DNA of 64,000 nt from Zantedeschia hybrid cultivar (lineage: Eukaryota > Streptophyta > Magnoliopsida > Alismatales > Araceae). A program made the translations under genes and the position numbers. Shown one piece after another: positions 45,767-58,530 of the stretch. Every line of letters begins with the position of its first letter. Position 1 is the stretch's first letter. The stretch lies in contig JARZZO010000013.1 in assembly GCA_030544215.1 (NCBI GenBank), forward strand, positions 29,123,229-29,187,228, read 5' to 3'. The notes beneath the pieces were generated by a model. That model had not been told where the DNA came from. It worked only from the letters and a program-made list of their open reading frames with translations, and searched no databases.

Positions 45767-46640
45767 TTAGTATAATTAGGATTCAATTGAGTGTACCAAA
45801 CACTCAATTGAACTTATTAGAACCTAATTGTACAGATTTGTAGATTTTTAATTACGCGTCATTAGCACTAATTTATATAAATTAACCTTAATTAAAGGTT
45901 AAAAATTAAGGCTTTTGTATAATTAGTGTAATTAGGGTTCAATTGAGTGTTCCAAATACTTAATTGAACTTATTAGAACCTAATTGTACATATTTGTGGA
46001 TTAATTGCGCATCATTAGCATTATTTTTTTAAAATCAACCTTAATTAGTGTTAAAAATTAGGACTTTTATATGATTTGTGTAATTAGGGTTCAATTGAGT
46101 GTGTGAAACACTCAATTGAAATTATTAGAATCTGATTGCATAGATTTGTGCATTAATTGTACTTTACTAGTGCTAATTTTTTAAAATTAATCCTATTAAG
46201 AATTAAAAATTGAGACTTTTGTCTGATTAGTGTAATTAGGGTTCAATTGAGTGTGTCAAACACTCAATTGAACTTATTAGAATCTGATTGCATAGACTTG
46301 TGCATTAATTGCACGTTATTAGTATTAATTTTTTAAAATTCACTATAATTAGGAGTTAAAAATTTGGTCTTTTGTATGATTAGTGTAAGTATGGTTCAAT
46401 TGAGTGTGCCAAACACTCAATTGAACTTATTAGAACTTGATTGTATAAATTTGTGCGTTAATTGTATGTTATTAGCACTAATTTTCTAAAATTAACCCTA
46501 TTAGGAGTTAAAAATTGGGGCTTTTGTATGATTAGTGTGATTATGGTTCAATTGAATGTGCCAAGCACTCAATTGAACTTATTAGAGCCTAATTGCATGG
46601 ATTTGTGCATTAATTGCATGTGATGTGTCTTTTTATGTTA
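45767..46640. repeat. 152-bp tandem palindromic repeats of hAT2 (six units)
   Basis: The word TTCAATTGA starts at 45782, 45938, 46090, 46242, 46395 and 46547, a period of 152-156 bp. Each unit carries an inverted repeat TTCAATTGAGTGTG-...-CACTCAATTGAA with a loop of only a few bases, plus AT-rich DNA with ATTAGTGTAATTAGGG. The array lies just upstream of the transposase and is shared with hAT1. Confidence 0.9.
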
Positions 46641-46689
46641 TGTAGGAATATAACAGAGCAAGGACATCATGAACATGATATGGAGTAGC

Positions 46690-49600
46690 AGAGTACTGAT
46701 CTTGGTTGGTAGCATTGCACACTAGTGGACAGTAGGCAGAGGAGGGTCAAATGCAAGTGGTGTGAAAAGAAAATGGGTGGAGGCGTATATCGCCTAAAAA
46801 ATCATATTGTTGGTATAGAAGGAGATGTCAGCAGATGCGAGTCAGTTCTACTGACTTTGAAGAGGGAAATGAGGGCTTATATACTGGCTAAAAAAGTCCA
46901 AAAAGATTTATCAGCTCAACAACAGATAGATATGCAATATGAGATATAGGGGCGCTAGAGACGAAAGGATTACAGTTTGCCTGTTCAATGGCCGATTAGT
47001 TTAGATAATGATGATGGGGATGATGATGAGGAGGATCTAGATGACCCTGATTCAGAGTACACCAGAGATGTTCGTGCTAGTCTGCGGACAAATAGAGAAG
47101 ATGAGGACCGGCAAAGAGGCATAAAATCATCAGCTGGATCTATACCTACCAGTTCTCAGTCTGGGAGATTCCTTCCTAATGTTGTGTTGGATTGTAGACA
47201 GACGTCAGATGTAGCACGGGATCCTATGGACCAATTTTTATATAGATCAATGTCTTCCAGACAGTTTGAAATCAAACAAGCATTGAAAGGAGTTAAGGCC
47301 TCAGCAAAAAATACTCTGGAAGGAATTGTGAAGTGGTTTTTACATGTAGGTGTGTCAGCACATGCAATATCTAGCCTATATTTTCAGACGATGGTGGATG
47401 TAATTGCAGATGCTGGGCCTGGTGTAAAGGCCCACACACCTCGCTACATTTATGATTTTAGGCTCGAGGAGGAGTATAATGAGTTGAAGGCATAGGCGAA
47501 CAACTGTAAAAATGTGTGGAAGGAGTGTAGTTGTATGATCATATGTGATAGTTGGACAAGGATGACAAGGAGACCTATGATTAATTTCCTTATTCATTGC
47601 AACGATGGCACTATTTTTTTGAAGTCTGTGGATGTCTCCAACAAAATAAAAAATGTTGATTACTTGTATAGGCTAATGGATGAGGTGGTAGAGAAAATTG
47701 GTGAAGATAATGTTGTCCAGGTGGTTACTGACAATGAAGCAAGCTACAAAGTAGCTGGCAAATTGTTGATGCAGAAGAAGAAGCATTTGTACTGGGTGCC
47801 TTGTGTAGCGCATTCCATTGACTTGATGATGGAGGACATAGGCAAAGACCATTTTGTTGCTGAGGTGGTAGAGCAAGCTCAGATGATCACCAGATTTATT
47901 TATAGTCACAACATGATCTTACATATAAGAGAGAATATACAGGTGGATGGGATCTCCTTCTTGTTGGTCCTATCAGATTTACATCTAATTTCATCTCTTT
48001 AGAGAGCCTGACGAAGTACAAGCATCAGTTGGCCTAGTTAGTCTACTCTGATGATTTGCTGGCACATATAGGGACACTGAGGGCCGATGCTAGGGATGTT
48101 GCTGTGGCAGTGCAAATGTTGGTTGGGGAAAAAACTTTTTGGGATAAAGTTTCTCACTACCTAAAAGTGGTTGATCCTCTGGTACATGTTTTGAGGTTGG
48201 CTGATGGAGATGACAAAAATGATATGGGATATCTGTATGAGGCAATGGATAGAGCAAATGAGCATTTGAGGGCAAACAATCCTACATCTTTTGAGAAATG
48301 GTAGAGGATCATCGATGATAGATGGGAGTCGACTCTCCATCATGATCTCCATATTGCTGGTTAATTCTATTTCTTTTCTAATTAATTTTATTTGATTAAT
48401 GTTAATGACATTTATTTTGATAACTAATGAAAATTAATTTAAATGCAGGATATATTTTCAACCCAAGATATTAGTTTGATGAGAGCGTGCACAATGATGG
48501 AGAGGTCCTTCGAGGTACAACCAACGTCATTACTAGAATATCAAGGAATACGAATGAAAGAGTAGATGTCTTAACAGAAGTAATATATAAAGTTAGAGTT
48601 TATGGAAATTAAGTTTTCTATCATTAACTTATGTCATTTACATTTATTTTGTAAATGGAGAGATTTAAATTGAAAATTGATATTTATGGAGATGAGAATG
48701 TCAGGGCTGCAGTAATAAGGACAACTCCAAGTGAATTACATAATAAATAGTCAAACACTCAATTTAATGAATTACTATTATTAATTATTAATAGTCTTTT
48801 TTTTTTCAACAGTTGAATGGTGGATCCATATTAATTATAGATATGCTGCCACAAATCCTTTGGTGTATATTGCAGTAAGAGTATTCAGTTAAACCAGTTC
48901 TTCTAGCCAGTGTGAAAGAAACTGGAGTACATCTTATTCACACGAAGGTTCGTAATAGACTGGGTGTTTCTAGGCTAGAGAAGTTGGTGTACTGTCACTA
49001 CAATATGCGCCTAAAGATCAGATAGATTTAGGAAATACAAAGGCTTGAACGACATAGATTCATGTAGTTTGCTGGTAGAGCAGTTAATGAGTCTGTACAT
49101 CAGATTGATATTGATGAACTGCTAGATGAAGAACACTCATTGTATTTTTGGGTAGAGACTAGAGCAGCGAGAGATGCTCAGCCTAAGTTTGATCCTTAAG
49201 ATTAGAGTTGGGCAGTAGTTGCTCGAGATCTTGAATTTCAGGTAGCAGACGAAGGAGGTGCATCTATTCTTCAGAGGCATCGAAAGTCAGCTATACTACT
49301 AGACACTGCTAGAGTTTCTGCCTCTCAGCCAGTACTGAGGATATCAACTAGTCAGGTGGATCAACATAGAAGAAAGGACAATGACCCAGCGAGAACTTCA
49401 TTACAGTCATCTAGTAGAAAAAAGAAAAACAATCAAAAGGAAAGTCTAAACAACGAGTGGACTCGTCGAAAGAAAAACAAGGGAGAGACACAGGTAGAAT
49501 TCAACAGACTGGAGGGACACTTGAGGACACCTTAGCTTTACCACATCACTTGGCCGACATGTACGAGGCATAGAGACAAACCTATAGGCGTAGAAGAAGG

Positions 49601-50110
49601 CGGCTGGCGAAAACAGGCCAAGTGGGGAGTGACGACTCTACTCAGGAACAATTAGATGATGATGATGATGATGATGATGTTGATGATAGAGATGGTGATG
49701 GTGATGGTGCTGTTGCTCTGTTTGACTATCAAGAGGTTTTGGATTTGGGAGTAGTTATTCAGGATATGAAGGTTACTCCGTTCCTCCGAGTCATTCTGAA
49801 GGAACCCAAAGTCAAAGACAAAGACAACGAAGGAGATTTGAAGGCCAATAGAGATATGCAAGATATGATTGGCCCAGTTGAGAATATGGATCTTCTTATC
49901 CGCCTATTTTTTACCCTCCTACACTGCCATATTTAGACATCAACAATACTACTGAGAGGTACTTTGGACCTCACCTATTTAGTATGGCATTTATGTCCCT
50001 CCAGCACAATCAGGAGAAAGCTCAAGCGAATAAGCAAACACACTTCGAGGCATTCAAAGGGGATTCGAAGGCCTCGCTGGTCCTTATTTGGGTATGGGTA
50101 TGTGGTATAT
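46690..50110 (+). pseudogene. hAT2 transposase (BED finger, DUF659, hAT dimerisation), broken
   Basis: An intact BED-type finger (RVKCKWCEKKMGGG...LKNH) is at about 46737-46810. DUF659-like and catalytic regions follow in one frame to about 47950: ICDSWTR, VVTDNEASYKVAG and HLYWVPCVAHSIDLMM. A stop is at 47493 and a frameshift near 47950. The next block (48056-48304) is in another frame. An intron-like gap follows, then the dimerisation region (48830-49060) with several stops. The tail (49620-49900) has an Asp-rich tract from GAT repeats. The protein would have bound the element ends and moved them; this copy cannot. Confidence 0.82.
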
Positions 50111-50414
50111 ATGTCGGTAGATTACAGCTCAAACTTATGAGCCGGATGATGAAGGATCACAAATGTGATCTTTTTAAGGTTTTTTTTTTTATTAATTTCA
50201 TGTAAAATACTTCATAATGTCTTTTCTAATTAGTACAAAATAATAATTATTAGCGAGTTATTTATTTTTAATGTTCATTTTTTATGGATGCGCATGATTT
50301 GCATTCATTTTTATTGTACATTCATTAAATAATATGTATATATATTTTTTGATTTTTTTCTTATTTTTTTCTAATTTATCTAAAATTTTCAGATTTTTTT
50401 ATTATTCTTTTAAT

Positions 50415-50531
50415 AGGGCTGATCTAGACGACCGGCCCGTTTTCATCAGGATCGGCTGATCCGGCCTATCTGGATCGGATCGGGATCGGCGGGTCCCGAT
50501 CCTAGGACCCGACCCAACTCGGAATTTCTTG
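50415..50531. repeat. GATCGG-rich 3' subterminal end of hAT2
   Basis: Words GGATCGG, CCGATC and GACCGG fill 50415-50515, followed by the terminus CGGAATTTCTTG and the duplication TCTGACCA. The outermost 16 bp are only partly complementary to the 5' end. Confidence 0.75.
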
Positions 50532-52128
50532 TCTGACCATTACGTGATTAAGATTGTGTAAGAACTGAATTTGTATAAGTTGCTCTATATTCCTGTTAAA
50601 TTGCATGATTTATATTTTGTTACTACATGTTCATGTTCTGCATCATAACATGTTCATATTTGTATGTATGTGGCTATTGAAGATGTTAACTTTCATGCAT
50701 GATTATATTTATGTCTCATATTGCATGTATGTGCATTAATAAGATGTTAACATGTTATGATGAGGATGCACCAGCCGGTATCTTGAGAACTAAGTGCCAT
50801 ACGAGTTATAATAGGAGGAAAGGGCTACCTATAGAAAGGGCTACCCTAGAGCGTGAAGCTGCCATAGAATGGAGCCACCACTTGAGCTTGTGGGGGTTAC
50901 CTCTAGAATCCTATGTCTATTTGGTTACAGCCATGAGGTGATGTATGAACCCCTGGCTATGGGTATGAAAATCTTGGAGGTGTTTGTCTACTTGCGGGCA
51001 ACACTGACCCTGGGTGAGATATAAGAGTGTTCCTCAACTACTCAGTTGAAGACTTAGTGATAATGGCCTAACCAGTAGGTAAATATGATGATGATGATTT
51101 CTCTATGTCATAGTTTGGTTGCTTGTCATATTTTAAGAAAAGTGATAACATCATGATATGTGCATTTTCATGATGCTATGATGCTAAAATAAAAAGATGC
51201 ATGATAATGATAATATGTGTGATCATATATTGGTACAAGTTTATGACTAAAGCTTATGATCCATGCTAGCGATGCATATATGTCATATTTATGATTTATG
51301 TGAAGGTTATACATGTAAGAAATCATGTGATAAGATATGCTATGATGTTTCATGCCATGCTAAGAGAAAGTTCATGATTAATGATACATGTCAAAGATCA
51401 TAATTAGTATCATCCTAGTTATATGTTTATTTTCAGAATTATGAACTCATGCTAATAATTATAAGAAGATACTTATATGTTGATTGCATACATGTTCATA
51501 CTTCATACTATATATAAATGTTAATGATAGTAAGCTATAGTTAAAGATCATGTTTATCGTTTTATATCATGCTCATGTATGAACGAATCATGCTTAGGAT
51601 GAAGCTATGTATATGTTATCTCTATGCTTAGTTAGTTAATATTATCATGTGATCTTTTACTTTGATACTATATGATATGCAAAACTATAGTTTCATTGGA
51701 TTATGAGCTTGCTGAGTTTTCTCGTGAACTCACACTTGCTAGTTAATTATTTTTCAGGCGAGTATTAGGCTTGGCTTTGGAGAGTACTTGGAGCTTGATC
51801 CAAGAGTGATCTAGAAGGCGTAGGTTTCCTTTTGTTTCATTAACAAGAGAAATAGGGTTTTATTTCTAGATTCAAGTGATGTAATCTATTTTATTTGGAT
51901 ATGTAGAGATTCTGGATATTATTGTTGTTTTAATTGCAGTTTAATATAGTGGAATTGTAATTTGTGGTTATGAAGGTTGTATTATGGTGTTCATAGATGT
52001 ATGTAAAGTGTTCACCTGGACTAAGAAGATGTTTGGGTTGTTCCCATTATGGCATTTATTCGAACCGACGGTTCGATGTAGGCCGACATGACTGAACCGG
52101 ACAGGCGGGGCGGGGGCGTTACAAAGAC

Positions 52129-53900
52129 TTTTGCTAGAAGAGTCCAAATCTCATGCCATCTGAGCCAATATGCTCTTAGTGATTAGGGACTCAAATTATT
52201 GAGCTTTTAACTTTCAGGATCTGTGGCTCTATGCCCAAAAGAACCCTCCAAGGACCCAAACTCAAGGTGCATAGAAATGGTGTGTTATGAGGTGTGGATG
52301 GAAGGGACCATCTCAACCCATTAGGAATCAAGAAATTGAGGACAAAATGGGCCATTAACATAATAAACTATAATGCTCATATAGTGCCAAAAATTGGGTA
52401 TGTATACCATCCACTTTCAAAAAAGTATTTGTGGACGCAATGTCACTATGTGTCATACATGCATATGTTTCAATGTCTTGATACATGTATCTAGGGATGC
52501 AAATGGAAGGGATAGCCCGTCATATCCCTCTTCCGAAGGTTACAGTATACATGTAGATACACATTTAAGGATAAAGATCAAAATATCTTCTTGTGCTTTT
52601 TCAGCTTTGCCATCTCCATCTTCTTCTCCTTCTGAAGATCCCTAAGCTACTCCTCCCCTTTCTCCTTGTGACAGCAACTAGAGGTGTGTGGTTCTTTACT
52701 CCCTCTCTCTCCCAGTCTTGTGTAGAACTGTCAAAACTTTATGAGAGATTCAACAAAGTTTTGTGTAGAATTTACTGTCATCCAATAAATTAACCATATA
52801 CCGTAGCTTTTAAGGATGAGCATAAGCTGAAACATAGCCAGCCTAATGGCATACTTGGAAGAGTACAGGTGGGGTGATTCCAATCATCAGTCTCTGACTA
52901 TCCCACTAGTATTTTCGAATGAATCAAGTTTGTCTCGGCTTTCTTGACTTTCCAAAAGCAAGGTGAGAGGAGAGAGACATGCACGAGGGAAAAGAGAGAT
53001 ATCTTCTTGAAGTGCTGGGTGGGGTGGACTTTTGAAAATATGTAAGGATTCCAATGGACCCAATCGTCCATGAAAGTTTTGAAAGTTAACTATAAAAGCA
53101 AAAACGCTCCTATAGATTGAATTGAAAATATGTTTTAAGCCTTTAAACTATCCAAATGAGATGCTCAACACTCATTTTCAACTACCAAAATCTACTTTTC
53201 CAACATGGGCTTAAAAATCTGATTTGGGCAAAGTCACTCAATCCAAAGCATCTCAAAGTGAGCCCTAAGAACAAATTATTGATATTGCTGATTGTTATGT
53301 TGCGTGAAGCTGTTGATTCCTGTGATAAGGAATTCTAATGAATCGGTGGATGGTTTCAGAAGTCATGGGATGAGAACAAGTGTTTCATGTCTTTATCATT
53401 TACTGTCTGAGTGATGATATTAGGGAATAGGTAGACTGATATCTGGGTGATTTTGCTCCCATGAGCTCCATATTAGTGGTAGTTGAAACACTCTAGGCAA
53501 ATGAAGGGAAGTTGATTGCTACACATTGGAATTTATCAGTAGAAAATATTTGGCTCACCTTATTCACATGATTTTGGATACCGGAATTGAATCCTTACCT
53601 TTTAGGGTGATAATTTGATTCATCATTTTTATTTCATAAAAGTGTATTTCCCTGGGGAATACAATTGCCACATGACAAAAACATGGGTGAACCTTGGAAT
53701 CAAATTCGCATCCCATGGGAATTCACTTACACATTCTACTAAGCGGAACTTGATGTTGTGTGTAATATTGACATGAGATTCTTGCAAGGAAGGGTTAAGT
53801 GTGTCCCTAGGTTTCAACAGACCTCCTTGTTAGAGTTGGCCAATATTTTTTGTCATTTAAAAAAGGTTTGGCATTAGAAATGGTATGTGTCCTTGTACTG
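52129..53900. other. TAF4 intron sequence after solo LTR D, nothing recognised
   Basis: About 1.8 kb of AT-rich DNA with only short reading frames and no recognisable repeat structure. Confidence 0.4.
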
Positions 53901-53939
53901 CTACTAGAAATCCATTCATGCATATCTTATCTTATATTT

Positions 53940-55518
53940 TTGATGTGTTGAGCACTTGGTGACATAATCTTTCAATGATAACCAAAGTTGCTTGATAACA
54001 TAACCTTTTGATAACAACAAAACTTGCTGGGTAACATACTTATGAAGAAAATGACTCATATGGTCAAATCATGAATCAACTCTAACATAATACAGTTGCT
54101 ATATCTAAAACATTATATCTGTTGTCACTATATTTCAAACCAGTGTGCTGAAAAGTTTGATCAACTTGAGTTTCCAATTTTCCCACCTCAACTCGACAAA
54201 AACCTATATTTTAACATTCTCTACAAAGCATAGAAAGCTCTGTGATATCTATCTGATTGGCTGTTCATGTTGCATGCCTAAGCTTTGATTTATCTTTTAT
54301 TGAGATGTCTATATTTGCCTTTTTAAGAAGTAATGTCAAGGGAGATCTTCATTGCAGAAAGTAACTGGCACTCTCCCAACATAAAAAAGTCTCTCATCCA
54401 TATCTCTAAGTGATGGTAAAAAAATAACAGAAAATTGAAACCAATCAATTACAGGACAATAATTTAAAATATTTTTATGATTGTTATATATGTGATACTT
54501 TGTGTTTCTCTCTGTAGGAATATTTTTGGCAAGGTAAGCCTGAAGACTAATGCAAATCTTTCAAGATCATCTGTGCTGTGCAAGCTGATGGTGATCTTGA
54601 TCTTAGACTCTATATATATGGTGACATTTCTTGCAAAGTACAAAGAGAAAGTGAACAAAGAGAGCCACACAAGTAGAAAATTTGTAATAGAAAGAGAATA
54701 GTGAAAAGTGCATACACACCTATTAAGGGGAAATTTTGCTTTGAGAGAAAGCTAGCTTATATATGATGGAAGTTTCTGCTACTGTTCTAGTTTGTGTTTT
54801 TCAATTGTAAGGGCCAAGCTGAGCATCTCTGACATTCTTTCCTCATGATCCTCAAGCTAAAGCATTGCTCAGGCTGGCAATCATCCAAGAGAACTTGTTG
54901 CTTTAACTCCTTTATTTCCTTCTTTTGTTTTTATGGTCATTCGCTCCTTATGCACTTACTGTTTCTTTTGCCTTACTTAAGAAGCCTTTTCTTGTAACTT
55001 GTCTAATTTAGATAATTTGATTGTTTTCCTTCCTAGGTGGAAGAAGAGGTACTGTGTACCTAGTTGGGTAGCTAGAGCCTGTGCAAATCTAATTGTTGTT
55101 CCACAGCCAGAGCCCATGTATAATGTAGTGGTGGTTGGGTTACTGGAATCTGTGTTAAGTTTAGTAGTTTGTTCCTGATGGATGAGCAGAAGAAGAGGTA
55201 ATGAGTACTGGGTTAATAATGAGCTAAGCACCGCATCAATCAGGTTTTGTACTAGTTAGTTTCCTACTGTTATCCCAAGCGGGTTTGCTTGAGGATTCAA
55301 CACAAGTTCAATAGTTGAGCTGAACCAGTATAAATATATTGTGTACTTCATATATGTGATGCTTTCTTCATCTAGTTCATCTTGCTTTCTTCATCTAGTT
55401 CATCTCTCTCATAATCACCTGCCTTAGTTAATTAATTGATAAATACTCTTTTGTCATTTTGTCTAAATTTTTAGTCCCATTCAAACCCCTTCTGGGACTG
55501 CTATTACCCGGGCCAACA
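53940..55518 (+). repeat. Possible Ty1/copia (Sirevirus-like) solo LTR relic
   Basis: The segment ends CCCGGGCCAACA at 55518 and contains a TATA-like CTCTATATATATGG near 54608, followed by an AAAGTGAACAAAGAGAG stretch as in many Sirevirus LTRs. A TGTTGAG start occurs at 53946. I found no matching target duplication, so the limits and the identity are uncertain. Confidence 0.35.
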
Positions 55519-55768
55519 TCTCATGCATCTTTGTAAATGATATTACTTTATGTTGTTTAGTAAGCAGATTATGATAAAGATTAAACAGTTTGATTTAAAA
55601 CTCATTGTGTCACTGTACATGTTACTGCCTTATTATTATGTGTTTTATTTCTTGTATGTCACCATTGCCTCACAATACTTCTCTAGTGTCACCTTGGCTG
55701 TCATGCTACATCAACTAACATGTTTTGCCTATTTCCAACTATTGCATTTGGTTATTGCCACTGATCAG

Positions 55769-56913
55769 ATAAGATCCCGGGTCCCAGCAGCTGCCCTAAC
55801 CGTTGCAACTGGAACTAGCACAAGGACTCCTCCAAACAAGCCTTCGGATGGTCGAGAGGAACTACTTGAGTCTTGGCACACCCTGTCTCCATCAAGGTAA
55901 ATTTATTGCTAAGTTGCTTCAAATTGGAATCTTTCGTCCAAGGCTGTTCATCCTTTTCTACTTGATTTTATCATCCATCTTCATTACTCACTTTGCTTTC
56001 AAATTGTATAGGCAAAAGCAAAAGGCATCTGGTGCATATCTTGATCAGAGTATTGAACAGCTCAATGATGTTACTGCTGTCAGTGGAATAAATCTAAGGG
56101 TATATTTTTACATTTTCTCCTCATTTATTAATGGCAATCCACATTTAGGGTAAAACCGAGATCATGAATAACTAGTCAAAGATTGCAATTTCTTAATAAC
56201 TCTACTCAAGAAGATGATATTTTGGCTTATTATTGAATTGTATTAGGAGGAAGAGGAACAACTTCTTTCTGTTCCCAAGGATGAAAGCCGAGCTTCAAAA
56301 GCAACTCTCAGGGTTGTACAGGAAAAGAAAGAAAAACTCATTCTGCAGAGGGGTCCCCTTCATAAAAAGCTAGTGGAGATCAGTTAGAAACTCCTACCTT
56401 ACAAGGAAACTGTAGTTTATGTTCTCTTAGGAGGGGGGAAAAAGGAAGGGATCTAATCTTTTGTAATATCTGGTCCTTGTGGCAGTGTCCAAATGTGGAT
56501 TAAAGAACGTTAGTGCTGATGTTGAACGCTGTCTATCACTGGTAAGATATGTCCCTCTCTTGGTTCCTTGGTTATGGATTGATTTTGTTAGCTAATGGTA
56601 TACAACTTGTTTTTAGTGTGTGGAGGAGCGTTTGTGCGGATTGATAGGTGACCTGATAAGAGTATCAAGACAGGTAAATGCTTTTCATTGCGCTGTATTT
56701 TTTCCCATAGAAGAAATCTTGACATGTTTCCACCTATAAAATCCTTGCTGGTTGTTGCCATGTTTGTAGAGGGCTGATATTGAGAAGGCAAGGCACCAAA
56801 TTGTTTTCACTTCAGATGTGCACCATCAAATATTGATGATGAACAAGAGGGCAAAGGAGGAGTGGGAGAAAAAGCAGGCTGAAGAAGCTGAAAAGTTTCG
56901 GAAACGAAATGAA
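55769..56913 (+). CDS. TAF4: TAF4 C-terminal domain, six exons (gene continues beyond window)
   Basis: Exons: 55769-55896, 56012-56099, 56247-56382, 56486-56541, 56617-56673, 56770-56913. All have GT-AG borders and matching phases, and together they are open. They encode the conserved TAF4 C-terminal region: a TPPNKPS linker, LDQSIEQLNDVTAVSGINLR, EEEEQLLS, then KCGLKNVSADVERCLS, CVEERLCGLI and SDVHHQILMMNKRAKEEWEK. This region contains the histone-fold-like segment that pairs with TAF12 in TFIID. The downstream donor at 56914 (GTCAGT) points to further exons not found before 64000. The terminal part of the TAF4 domain is therefore outside the window, or lost. Confidence 0.88.
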
Positions 56914-57858
56914 GTCAGTACTGTTATATCCATACTGAAATGATGATGGTCTGCACACAGGATTATAATATTTAAGATAGTTTCTATGATGCATGTCAAT
57001 TACCTGTCAGTTGTCAGAAGTAAATCTGCATATATGACCCCAGCACTTTCCTTTGATAGCACATTTATTTTCTGCATTTATCGGTTAGTTTTGGTTTCAA
57101 GTTTGATGCATAAAAATGCTGATGCTTTATATAAAGCAGCTGTTTGAAAGTACCCTGCTGAACAATGATATGACAGCAGTCGTCAAACAGCAGTTCAGGA
57201 TTTCAGATTGACACTATAACTTTCCTATTCACTGTCTGCTTCATAATTTTGAAGGCTTATGCCTAAGCGATGCTTGGGCACTGCCTTTGGGCAAAGGCTT
57301 TTTAAATGTCTCGGCAGTTAAAGCCTTACTAGGCCTTCAAAAAGCAGGGCCTAAGCACTGCTTAGGCATTCTTAGGAGTGCCTAGCACACATAGATGACG
57401 CCTAGGCTGGTTCATGGGCTGCGCAAATTGGGTCCATTGGGACAACCCTAATCCAAGTGAAATTGTGTGGATAATAGGGCCCTAGTTCTCAATGCCCCTT
57501 TATCTTGTCTTCCTCATGATTTCATATTCTTCGCTCATCTTTGGCATCATCCCTTCTTGACAAACAAATCACAGTGTCAACAAGGAGGCACCCCTACACA
57601 GACGATAAGATTCTCTCCCAACGATGGCCATGATAAGGCAACAAGCCCCACTTGCCAATGTCGATGAACTTGGAACCCCTTGTAGCCATTTCCTAAGGAC
57701 TACTCCAAGAACTCCAATAGATTCTCTAAGAAAAAAATCATGGTAGAAACTGGGTAAAGTGAAGGAGACTCATCTTCCTCGAACTCAGAAGAAGAAGATG
57801 ATTCTACAAAGTTGGCTCATGAGCATCCCTACTAAATCAAAGGTAGATCCTTAAGGTA
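56914..57858. other. TAF4 intron start with a hairpin-rich repeat
   Basis: Starts at the donor after the last visible TAF4 exon. At about 57255-57405 a GC-richer segment contains several inverted repeats (GCCTAAGCGATGCTTGGGC, GCCTAAGCACTGCTTAGGC, and CCTAGGC words). It looks like a small foldback or MITE of the GCCTAGGC type, but no target duplication was identified. No gene is seen. Confidence 0.45.
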
Positions 57859-58530
57859 AGTGTATAGGTCAAAGATCTACAAAGGTATGATAAGATCTCT
57901 ACTGTATTTAACTATTAGTAGATTAGGTATTTTATTTAATGTATGTATGTGCGTTAGGTTTCAAGTAGATCCTAAAGAATCTCATTTGACCTGTGTCAAA
58001 CGAATCTTTAGATATTTGGTTGGTACTATTGAATTGGGAAGTTTGGTATCCTAGAGGATGTAATTTTGAATTGTTTGGATACTTTGATGCTGACTATACT
58101 GGTTGCAAGATAAATAGAAAAAGCACCAGCGATACCTGTCAACTTCTTGTAGGTTGCCTAATCTCATGGTCTTTTAAGAAGCAAAATTCTATAGCCTTGT
58201 TAACATCAGAAGCAAAAGATATAGTAGCTAGAAGCTGCTATGTTCAATCGTTATAGATCAAGTATTAAATTGAGGACTTTAGATTCAAGCTGGATGTAAT
58301 TTCAATGATGTGTGACAATACCAGTGCCATTAACCTGACAAAGAACTCAGTTCAGCATTCCAGAGCCAAATATATCGAGGTCAGACATCATTTCATTAGA
58401 GACCATATAGCTAATAGTAGTATTAATATGAATTTTGTTGATACTGAACATCAACTAGCTGATATCTTCACAAAATTCCTTCCTAAAGATAGATTCACTT
58501 TATCAGAAGAAAATTAGGCATGTGCAATTT
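57859..58530 (+). pseudogene. Ty1/copia Sirevirus pol remnant: end of RT and RNase H
   Basis: Translation gives the end of copia RT (YKGMIRSLLYLTISR, then KESHLTCVKRIFRYLVGT) and RNase H (FDADYTGCKINRKSTS, WSFKKQNSIALLTSEAK, CDNTSAINLTKNSVQHSRAK, HQLADIFTKFLPKDRF) with a frameshift near 58045 and stops near 58255. The DADYxG and SEAK motifs are diagnostic. No integrase, gag or protease is seen upstream, so only the 3' part of pol is present, in the same order as in Sireviruses. Confidence 0.85.

Larger units (their letters stand above)
23335..50531 (+). mobile_element. hAT2: DUF659-type hAT transposon, plus strand, containing element C
   Basis: The ends are CATGGATTGTAGGATCGG (23335) and CGGAATTTCTTG (50531). 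They are flanked by the exact 8-bp duplication TCTGACCA at 23327-23334 and 50532-50539, inside solo LTR D. Without element C the transposon is about 5.6 kb. Its own parts are the 5' end, leader and AT-rich start (23335-24195), then tandem repeats, transposase and 3' end (45767-50531). It is the same family as hAT1 in opposite orientation. Confidence 0.9.
21974..52123. mobile_element. Solo LTR D (Tekay-like), interrupted by hAT2
   Basis: The LTR starts TGTAATACTCGAGG and ends GGCGTTACA, with the exact 5-bp duplication AAGAC at 21969-21973 and 52124-52128. Its own sequence is 21974-23334 and 50540-52123, about 2.95 kb after removal of hAT2. It has a TATA box near 22270 and no gag, pol, primer site or purine tract, so it is a solo LTR. 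The TGTAAT start and GGCGTTACA end resemble Tekay/Del LTRs. Confidence 0.88.
1818..55768 (+). other. Giant TAF4 intron(s) filled with nested transposons
   Basis: The donor at 1818 (GTAAGA) follows the RST exon, and the next exon I can assign to TAF4 starts at 55769. Most of the 54 kb is explained by transposable elements with identifiable ends. TAF4 normally has a poorly conserved segment between the RST domain and the C-terminal domain. I could not find it, so the interval may be more than one intron with an unrecognised exon, or that segment may be lost. Confidence 0.65.
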
